DNA of 54,605 bases from an uncultured Alistipes sp. (lineage in GTDB: Bacteria > Bacteroidota > Bacteroidia > Bacteroidales > Rikenellaceae): NCBI GenBank assembly GCA_944321755.1, contig CALUMM010000013.1:1-54605 (forward strand). Reading direction: 5' to 3'. Both the position numbers and the translations under genes were made by a program. Of the stretch, positions 7,525 through 12,809 are shown in pieces. Under the pieces are notes generated by a model. The model had not been told where the DNA came from. It saw only the letters and a program-made list of their open reading frames with translations, and made no database searches. Within the stretch, counting starts at the first letter, position 1. The number at the start of each line of letters is the position of its first letter.

Positions 7525-7977
7525 ATGTCCCGACGCCGACTCTGCCGATTCATCACCCCCGGAAGCCTTGCGGGAGTGTTTCTTGCACTCCTGACGGCCT
7601 GCGGAGGCCGTGCCCCCCGGCCCGTCGAATCCACCGCCCCAAAAGGCCGGATCATCGCCATCACGGACTCGACAATCCGCCACGGAGGAACGGATACCGT
7701 CCGCTTCGGACACCTCGGCTCCGGGGAGATTGCCGTCCAACGGGTCTGGATCGAGAACGCTTCCGCAAAACCCGTCGTCATCCTCTCCGTGCAGCGCAGT
7801 TGCGGATGCACGTCGCTCGATGTTGACAAACAGCCCCTTGCACCGGGCGAAACCCGAAAACTGGAGATCACCTTCGACTCCCGCGGCGAATACGGCTGGC
7901 AACTCAAGAACCTCGACCTGATCCTCGCCGGAGCCCCCAAGCCCCTGCGGCTCCTCATCGAGGCCGATGTCGATTAA
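7525..7977 (+). CDS. DUF1573 lipoprotein
   Basis: 150 residues starting at ATG 7525 (MSRRRLCRFITPGSLAGVF), with a type II signal peptide ending LLTACGG. The mature part holds one DUF1573 domain, an immunoglobulin-like (ASPM/SPD2/hydin-type) fold: the hallmark RSCGCTSLDVDKQPLAPGET lies at about residues 92-111. Common in Bacteroidota envelopes; molecular role unknown. The nusB-DUF1573-yajC order is, as I recall, conserved in Bacteroidales. Confidence 0.85.
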   Translation: MSRRRLCRFITPGSLAGVFLALLTACGGRAPRPVESTAPKGRIIAITDSTIRHGGTDTVRFGHLGSGEIAVQRVWIENASAKPVVILSVQRSCGCTSLDVDKQPLAPGETRKLEITFDSRGEYGWQLKNLDLILAGAPKPLRLLIEADVD

Positions 7978-8003
7978 ATCCTTGTTTTTTCGACAATATT
8001 TCC

Positions 8004-8011
8004 TATCTTTG
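8004..8011 (+). promoter_or_regulatory. -7 promoter element TATCTTTG for yajC
   Basis: Exact match, with CTTG at 7981-7984 (19-base spacing) as a plausible -33 element; 54 bases ahead of the yajC ATG. Confidence 0.75.
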
Positions 8012-8065
8012 TCGCGTTAACTTTTCCAAATACCCGAATTTTTTACCAAAAACAGAATAAACATT

Positions 8066-8395
8066 ATGATCAATTTCCTTCAAGTTGCTCAGGCTGCTCC
8101 CACAGAACCCCAGCCGGGTTTCATGCAGCAGTACAGTTTCATCATCATGATCGCCTTGATGGTGCTCGTCCTCTGGCTCTTCATGTGGCGCCCCGAGGCC
8201 AAGCGCCGCAAGCAGATGCAGGCCTTCCGCGACGGACTCAAAAAGGGTGACAAGATCATCACCGCCGGAGGTATCTACGGCGTCGTCAAGGAGGTCAAGG
8301 AGAATTCGCTGCTCATCGAGGTCGACAGCAACGTCACCCTCCGCATCGACAAGAACATGGTCGTGGCCGACAACTCGGATCTCCAGCGCCAGTAG
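8066..8395 (+). CDS. yajC: Sec translocon accessory subunit YajC
   Basis: 109 residues. One N-terminal membrane span (IIMIALMVLVLWLFMWRPEA, residues ~26-45) is followed by the YajC signature: RPEAKRRKQMQAFRDGLKKG, then GDKIITAGGIYGVVKEVKEN and a short beta domain. YajC associates with SecDF/SecYEG in the inner membrane. Length fits the family. Own promoter at 8004-8011; ends at a convergent terminator shared with galM. Confidence 0.95.
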   Translation: MINFLQVAQAAPTEPQPGFMQQYSFIIMIALMVLVLWLFMWRPEAKRRKQMQAFRDGLKKGDKIITAGGIYGVVKEVKENSLLIEVDSNVTLRIDKNMVVADNSDLQRQ

Positions 8396-8430
8396 TCAAT
8401 CGTCGAAAGGAGCGATCCGAGGCGGTCGGA

Positions 8431-8690
8431 TAACGGGGCGGGCATCCGAAAACAAGAGGCGGCCATCCGGAAAACGGCAGGCGGAACCAACCGGAAAGCG
8501 GGAGGTGGAAGCACCCGGGAAACGGGAGTGGCATCCGAAAACAGGAGGCGGCCCGCCGGGAACAAGGCCGGAACCGACCAAGACACGGAACGAAAACATC
8601 CGGAAAACAGCTGGCAGCCGGGTAACGGGGAGGCTTCCGAAAACAGGAGGCGGCCATCCGGAAAACGGCAGGCGGAACCATCCGGAAAAC
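8431..8690. repeat. GC-rich direct repeats in the yajC-galM gap
   Basis: A ~68-base unit at 8431-8499 recurs at 8623-8690 with a handful of differences and one indel, and a 24-base piece of it appears again at about 8530-8553. The shared core reads CATCCGGAAAACGGCAGG. Around them the sequence is a degenerate mix of CGGAAAAC, GGAGGCGG and CCGGGAA words. No convincing reading frame crosses it. It lies after the yajC stop and before the bidirectional terminator. Confidence 0.8.
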
Positions 8691-8723
8691 GGATCGCACC
8701 AAAACCACGAAAATACCACGTAC

Positions 8724-8757
8724 AAAAAGAGCTGCAGGAATCCTGCAGCTCTTTTTT
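8724..8757. terminator. bidirectional terminator between yajC and galM
   Basis: A near-perfect hairpin, AAAAAGAGCTGCAGG then a 3-base loop then the complement, flanked by A and T runs so that it works on either strand, between the convergent yajC and galM genes. Confidence 0.88.
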
Positions 8758-8775
8758 CGTCCCGCCCGGCAGCAA

Positions 8776-9900
8776 TCAACGCGCCGAGAAGCGGTAGATA
8801 CACGTATGCGTATAGGTCTCGCCCGGATTCAACCGCGTAGTCGGGAAGTTCTCGTGGTTCGGACTGTCGGGGAAGTGCTGCGTTTCCAGCGCTACCGACT
8901 CCCGGTAGGACTGCGGACGTCCGTACTTGCCGATGCTCTTGCCGTTGAAGAAGTTCCCGCTGTAGAACTGAAGTCCCGGCTGGTCGGTCAGCACCTCCAT
9001 CACACGGCCCGTCGTCGGCTCGTAAAGCGAAGCTATCAACTCCACACCCTCGCCCTCACGGCTCAGCACCCAGTTGTGGTCGTAGCCGTGGCCGTTCTTC
9101 AACTGCTCGTTGTCGCTCTCGATCCGAGCCCCGATCACCATCGGCTGCCGGAAATCGAACGGCGTGCCCTCCACCGGAGCCAGCTCGCCCGTCGGAATCA
9201 GGAACCCGTCGACCGGAGTCGTCGAATCCGCCTTGATCCACAGCTCGTTGTCGAGGATCGTGCCGTTCCCCTCGCCCTTCAGGTTGAAGAACGAGTGGTG
9301 CGACAGATTCACCACCGTCGGTGCATCCGTCTCCGCACGGTAGTCGATGCGGAACTCGTTCGCCGGAGTCAGCGTGTAGGTCATCGTAACGTCCAGGTTC
9401 CCCGGGAAACCCTCCTCGCCGTCGGCCGAACGGTAACGGAAAACGATCGTCGTGTCGGTGGCCGACTCCACGTCCCAAACCACGCTGTCGAAGCCCTTCA
9501 GACCGCCGTGCAGCGTCTGACCGTTGTCGTTCTGCGGAAGCGTGTACTCCTTGCCGTCCAGCGTGAAGTGACCGCCCGCGATGCGGTTGGCATAACGACC
9601 CAAGGCCGCCCCCAGAAAACGCTCGCCCCCGTTGTTCAGGTAACGGTCGATCGTCTCGTAGCCCAGAACCACATCCTCCGCCACACCGTTCCGGTCCGGC
9701 GTCCAGAGCGAAACAACACGAGCCCCGAAATTCGTGACCTGCATCGTCAGATCACCGTTCCGAAGCGTGTAGAGCGTGACCGGTTTCCCCTCCACCGTCG
9801 CCGTGAAGGCCTGCGCATCGAACAGACGCACCGCCGATTCCGGTTGGCTGCAGCACGCCGTAAAAAGCAGCGCCGCAGCCGCAATTCCCATGATTTTCAT
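8776..9900 (-). CDS. galM: aldose 1-epimerase (mutarotase), lipoprotein form
   Basis: 374 residues with a type II signal peptide (MKIMGIAAAALLFTACCSQP), so an anchored envelope enzyme rather than the cytoplasmic form. It interconverts alpha and beta anomers of hexoses such as galactose. Visible GalM motifs: VTNFGARVVSLWTPDRNG, GRYANRIAGGHFTLDGKEY, the catalytic-His segment TVVNLSHHSFFNLKG, and the catalytic-Glu segment ALETQHFPDSPNHENFPTT near the C-terminus. Length is normal once the signal is added. Single-gene unit with promoter at 9932-9939. Confidence 0.95.
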   Translation of the reverse strand: MKIMGIAAAALLFTACCSQPESAVRLFDAQAFTATVEGKPVTLYTLRNGDLTMQVTNFGARVVSLWTPDRNGVAEDVVLGYETIDRYLNNGGERFLGAALGRYANRIAGGHFTLDGKEYTLPQNDNGQTLHGGLKGFDSVVWDVESATDTTIVFRYRSADGEEGFPGNLDVTMTYTLTPANEFRIDYRAETDAPTVVNLSHHSFFNLKGEGNGTILDNELWIKADSTTPVDGFLIPTGELAPVEGTPFDFRQPMVIGARIESDNEQLKNGHGYDHNWVLSREGEGVELIASLYEPTTGRVMEVLTDQPGLQFYSGNFFNGKSIGKYGRPQSYRESVALETQHFPDSPNHENFPTTRLNPGETYTHTCIYRFSAR

Positions 9901-9931
9901 AATGCCTAAAAGATTTTTTTGTTCGCAACGA

Positions 9932-9939
9932 CAAAGATA
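9932..9939 (-). promoter_or_regulatory. -7 promoter element TATCTTTG for galM
   Basis: Exact TAnnTTTG match on the minus strand, 31 bases ahead of the galM ATG; back to back with the plus-strand promoter at 9976-9983. Confidence 0.7.
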
Positions 9940-9975
9940 GCGATTTTATCCGATTGCCGAAACAATTCGCTTTCG

Positions 9976-9983
9976 TATATTTG
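9976..9983 (+). promoter_or_regulatory. -7 promoter element TATATTTG for the TSCPD gene
   Basis: TAnnTTTG match 27 bases ahead of the ATG at 10011. It lies inside the upstream extension of the open frame, which argues for the shorter start. Confidence 0.65.
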
Positions 9984-10010
9984 CACCCCGAAACAAACCC
10001 GAAAAACAAA

Positions 10011-10259
10011 ATGCTGCAGAAAATAACCCACCACTGTCAGGGAACCTGCTCCCGGCAGATCGATATCGACATCGAAGACGGAATCATCCGCAAAGTCGCA
10101 TTCACGGGCGGCTGTCACGGAAATACGCAGGGCGTGGCCGCCCTCGTGCGCGGCATGAAGGTCGAAGAGGCTATCGCACGCCTCGAAGGAATCGACTGCC
10201 ACGGAAAAGGCACCTCCTGCCCCGACCAGCTGGCCCGAGCCCTGAAAAGCAGTCTCTGA
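10011..10259 (+). CDS. TSCPD-domain protein (TIGR03905 type)
   Basis: 82 residues starting MLQKITHHCQGTCSRQIDID. The single domain is a small Cys-rich one with the name-giving motif TSCPDQLARAL near the C-terminus and Cys in CQGTCS, GGCHGNTQG and IDCHGKGTSC. The domain resembles the C-terminal portion of some B12-dependent ribonucleotide reductases, where the Cys residues bind metal or act in redox; the role of the stand-alone protein is not established. An in-frame extension to 9954 lies over the promoter and is rejected as coding. Confidence 0.9.
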   Translation: MLQKITHHCQGTCSRQIDIDIEDGIIRKVAFTGGCHGNTQGVAALVRGMKVEEAIARLEGIDCHGKGTSCPDQLARALKSSL

Positions 10260-10266
10260 GAAACGG

Positions 10267-10354
10267 TCCCGAAAAGCCCGGCCTCCAAAAATCCAGTCCC
10301 GAAAAATCCAGTCCCGAAAAGTCCGGTCCCGAAAAGTCCGGTCCCGAGCCCCGG
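10267..10354. repeat. tandem 15-base repeat, about six units
   Basis: Consecutive units of the form TCCCGAAAAGTCCGG start at 10267, 10282, 10297, 10312, 10327 and 10342. The fourth and fifth units are identical, the others differ by one to a few bases, and the last is truncated. The array begins seven bases after the TSCPD stop codon. It is not coding in any supported frame. Confidence 0.88.
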
Positions 10355-10411
10355 CACACTTCGGAATGAATTTTGCACCGTTCGCATCCGAAATCAAAAA
10401 CAACAAGAACG

Positions 10412-10675
10412 ATGTATTTTCTTTGGTATCTCCTCATCGGACTGGCAGCCGGATGGCTCGCCAACCTCATCGTAAAAGGCAGCGGCGCAGGACTCCTCGT
10501 CAACCTGATCGTCGGAATTCTCGGCGGAATCCTCGGCGGATGGGTCCTCTCGCTGATCGGATGGATTCCCGTCGGAACCCTCGGAAGTCTCGCAACAGCC
10601 GTGATCGGAGCCATCCTCCTGCTGTGGATCGCGGCCCTGATCTCCCGGCGCAAACACGCCGAAACCAAAAAATAG
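10412..10675 (+). CDS. GlsB/YeaQ/YmgE-family small membrane protein
   Basis: 87 residues from ATG 10412 (MYFLWYLLIGLAAGWLANLI). Three hydrophobic Gly-rich segments in the pattern of the transglycosylase-associated (YeaQ/YmgE) family, including KGSGAGLLVNLIVGILGGIL and a basic tail RRKHAETKK. Usually stress-related membrane proteins of unknown mechanism. An upstream in-frame start at 10373 would add a basic extension not seen in relatives. Followed by a terminator at 10693-10732. Confidence 0.88.
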   Translation: MYFLWYLLIGLAAGWLANLIVKGSGAGLLVNLIVGILGGILGGWVLSLIGWIPVGTLGSLATAVIGAILLLWIAALISRRKHAETKK

Positions 10676-10692
10676 GCTTCCCGGAAGATGCG

Positions 10693-10732
10693 AAAAGAGA
10701 TGATCCCCCGATAGGAGGCCATCTCTTTTTTT
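10693..10732 (+). terminator. terminator after the YeaQ-like gene
   Basis: AAAAGAGAT at 10693-10701 pairs with ATCTCTTTT starting at 10721, followed by further T, 18 bases beyond the stop codon. Confidence 0.7.
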
Positions 10733-10787
10733 GCCGGAAGCCGCCCGGTGACGCAAATTAGGTAAACAATGATACAACAAAAAAATA

Positions 10788-10812
10788 TACCGCACTGATT
10801 GTCAGTGCGGTA
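10788..10812 (-). terminator. terminator of the tRNA-Gln transcript
   Basis: An 11-bp perfect stem (TACCGCACTGA and its complement, 3-base loop), four bases past the tRNA 3' end; on the minus strand it is followed by ATATTTTTTTG. Confidence 0.88.
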
Positions 10813-10815
10813 CCG

Positions 10816-10886
10816 TTGAGCTGCCGGGATTCGAACCCAGAACGACAGAACCAAAATCTGCTGTGTTACCATTACACCACAGCTCA
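10816..10886 (-). tRNA. tRNA-Gln (anticodon UUG)
   Basis: 71 bases on the minus strand. Seven-base acceptor stem TGAGCTG/CAGCTCA with discriminator A; D arm with GTAATGGTAAC; anticodon arm GCAGA-TTTTGGT-TCTGT giving anticodon TTG, read CAA (Gln); T arm CTGGG-TTCGAAT-CCCGG. The 3' CCA is not encoded. Promoter at 10908-10915, terminator at 10788-10812, so it is a stand-alone unit. Confidence 0.96.
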
Positions 10887-10907
10887 AACTCATGCTCGAA
10901 AGCGGGA

Positions 10908-10915
10908 CAAAGATA
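10908..10915 (-). promoter_or_regulatory. -7 promoter element TATCTTTG for tRNA-Gln
   Basis: Exact match on the minus strand with TTTG at 10934-10937 as -33 element (18-base spacing); 21 bases ahead of the mature tRNA 5' end. Confidence 0.75.
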
Positions 10916-11011
10916 ATGAAAATTCTACAAATCCAAACCCCGCTTCCCAAAAAAACCGCGCACCAAAGCCCTTTTCACCCGACTGCGGAGCCCCGCCCCG
11001 ACAGCCCACCG

Positions 11012-11090
11012 CAATCAGCCCAGTTTCGCCAAAAACTTCGCCCGATCCACGATGTAACGCGCGTGGGTACCTTCACCGATCAGTCCACCG
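11012..11090 (-). pseudogene. remnant 3' end of a second thioesterase gene
   Basis: This stretch is an 80-base-offset near copy of 11092-11170, the end of the intact thioesterase gene. On the minus strand it reads GLIGEGTHARYIVDRAKFLA then KLG and a stop, against GMIGEGTHVRYIVDRAKFLA in the intact gene. The last ~39 bases are identical; upstream of that about nine bases differ, mostly at synonymous third positions. The pattern suggests that two paralogous genes once stood in tandem and one was lost except for its tail. Confidence 0.75.
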
Positions 11091-11094
11091 ACAA

Positions 11095-11469
11095 TCAGCC
11101 CAGTTTCGCCAAAAACTTCGCCCGATCCACGATGTAGCGCACATGGGTGCCCTCGCCGATCATCCCACCGGCATCCCGGGCCCCCACGTTGAAGGTCAGT
11201 TTCCGACCCTCAACGGCCGTCAGAACCGCCGTCGCCGTAATCTCCGTACCCAAACCCGAAGGCTTCAGATGCGTGACGTTCAACTCGGCTCCCACCGTCG
11301 TCGAACCCTCCGGCAACTCCGCAGCCACAGCCTCCAAAGCCGCATGTTCCATCAGGGCAACCATCGCCGGCGTCGCAAAAACCGACAGGTCGCCCGAACC
11401 CATCGCCGCTGCCGTATTCTCCGCTGTCACCGTCGTGGTGCAGCTCGCCGAAACTCCTTTTTCCAACAT
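11095..11469 (-). CDS. FlK-like hotdog-fold acyl-CoA thioesterase
   Basis: 124 residues from ATG 11469 (MLEKGVSASCTTTVTAENTA). Single hotdog domain: FATPAMVALMEHAALEAVAA at about residues 31-50 holds the Thr-Pro and Glu-His arrangement of the fluoroacetyl-CoA thioesterase (FlK) group, where Thr, Glu and His are catalytic, followed by TTVGAELNVTHLKPSGLG and KLTFNVGARDAGGMIGEGTH. Such proteins hydrolyse short acyl-CoA thioesters; the actual substrate is unknown. A longer frame to 11640 covers the divergent promoters and is rejected. A remnant of a paralogue follows its stop. Confidence 0.85.
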   Translation of the reverse strand: MLEKGVSASCTTTVTAENTAAAMGSGDLSVFATPAMVALMEHAALEAVAAELPEGSTTVGAELNVTHLKPSGLGTEITATAVLTAVEGRKLTFNVGARDAGGMIGEGTHVRYIVDRAKFLAKLG

Positions 11470-11508
11470 AATATTCCCTTTTTGTTCTTCGTTTGATTCC
11501 GGAATCAC

Positions 11509-11516
11509 TATATTTG
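11509..11516 (+). promoter_or_regulatory. -7 promoter element TATATTTG for the DUF4294 gene
   Basis: TAnnTTTG match 40 bases ahead of the ATG at 11557. Confidence 0.6.
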
Positions 11517-11531
11517 TTCCGGATCCGGGGA

Positions 11532-11539
11532 CAAAAATA
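11532..11539 (-). promoter_or_regulatory. -7 promoter element TATTTTTG for the thioesterase gene
   Basis: TAnnTTTG match on the minus strand 62 bases ahead of the ATG at 11469. It lies just downstream of the plus-strand promoter at 11509-11516, so the two promoters face each other over about 15 bases. Confidence 0.55.
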
Positions 11540-11556
11540 CGAAAAATTAATCGCTC

Positions 11557-12132
11557 GTGAAAAAGTGGATACTCCTCCTGCTCGCACTCTGTGCCGCACG
11601 CTCCGAAGTGTCGGCTCAGGGCGGCCGCGGATTCTGGCACCAGGAATGGGAGGTCCAGAACGGAGATTCAATCCCCCTGGTCCATGTTCTCCCCGTCTAT
11701 GTCTTCAGCCGACCCGTCGACCTGAGGCGTTACCAACGACTCGTCAATGCCGTGAAAAAGGTATACCCCATCGCCAAAATCGCCCGCGCAAAAATGGCGG
11801 TCATGGAGGAGGAACTCTGTCGGCTCCCAACCAAAAAGGCCCAGAAAGAGTACATCAAACAGGTCTATCACGAAATCAAGGAGGAGTACACCCCCGTCGC
11901 AAAACGCATGACCCGAACCGAAGGCCGCGTCCTGCTCAAACTCATCGACCGCGAAACCGAATATACCGCCTACGAAGTCCTCAAGGAGTTCCGCGGCGGA
12001 TTCGTCGCCGGATTCTGGCAGGGAATCTCCAAAATATTCGGCCAGGACCTCAAATCCCAGTACGACAAGGAGGGCGAAGACCGTATGATCGAACAGATCG
12101 TCATCTATTACGAAGCCGGATTGATCCGTTGA
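11557..12132 (+). CDS. DUF4294 protein, exported
   Basis: 191 residues with a Sec signal peptide (MKKWILLLLALCAARSEVSA, cleavage after A-Q-likely). The mature protein matches the Bacteroidota DUF4294 family: VQNGDSIPLVHVLPVYVFSR, then YQRLVNAVKKVYPIAKIARA and a long helical segment rich in Lys/Glu, ending GGFVAGFWQGISKIFGQDLK. Family function unknown; it is thought to be periplasmic. Single gene with own promoter. A long non-coding stretch follows. Confidence 0.88.
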   Translation: MKKWILLLLALCAARSEVSAQGGRGFWHQEWEVQNGDSIPLVHVLPVYVFSRPVDLRRYQRLVNAVKKVYPIAKIARAKMAVMEEELCRLPTKKAQKEYIKQVYHEIKEEYTPVAKRMTRTEGRVLLKLIDRETEYTAYEVLKEFRGGFVAGFWQGISKIFGQDLKSQYDKEGEDRMIEQIVIYYEAGLIR

Positions 12133-12809
12133 GATCCGCCCTTCCGCTGCCCGGGGTGCGTCGGAAAGCGAAAATGCACCCCAAAAACACACACCCCAAA
12201 AAGTATCGGAAACAGATGTCGGAAATCTGTCGGAAGGGAGATCCGAAGTCCTTAAAAAGAGGCTCGAAAATCGGTCGGCTCCCGGCCTGAAAAAATCGCG
12301 AAAACCGACCTGAAAAAACCGAACGAAAAATTTCGCTTCGATAGCAATATTTCCAAATTTGATTACAATCCGTAACTTTCGGCACCCTCTATTAACGCGA
12401 TCGACACAATACGCCAAAATCAAGAGCAAAATACCCTGTTCCGGGGCGGAACTCACCGCCTCCCTAACTCCAAAATCCCTATTAAACGTGCATATAAGGC
12501 CACTTTTCGTACATTACGGCCCCTAAATGAGAAAAACGACAAAACACGGAAACAATCCGACCTTTTCTACAATTCCCCGATTTTTTCCCGCCTTCAGAAA
12601 TTCTTAAAAATATTTTTTTAATTTTTTTTCGCCCTTTTTAGTTACAAATCGTTACTTTAATACAAAACACTAAAAACCAGTATTTTAAATTATTTGAAAA
12701 ATGCCGCCGGATGCTATCCAGAACCCCGCAACTTACACTCCGCGCCACATACAAACTTGTTTTAATCATTTATAATCTCTTCTTTTGCACCGACAGAAAG
12801 AATTTCACC
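12133..12809. other. 677-base non-coding region upstream of the SusC locus
   Basis: The first ~170 bases are a low-complexity mix of CGGAAA, CCCCAAAA and CTGAAAAAA words resembling the other gaps in this window. From about 12590 to 12700 the sequence is strongly AT-rich (T and A runs at 12607-12630). A candidate promoter for the SusC operon is CTTG at 12756-12759, 20 bases, then TTCTTTTG at 12780-12787 (one mismatch to TAnnTTTG), 22 bases ahead of the ATG. No protein or known RNA is recognised. Confidence 0.55.

Noticed and set aside
10267..10354. CRISPR-like appearance of the 15-base repeat
   Set aside because: Units are contiguous with no unique spacers and there is no cas gene nearby.
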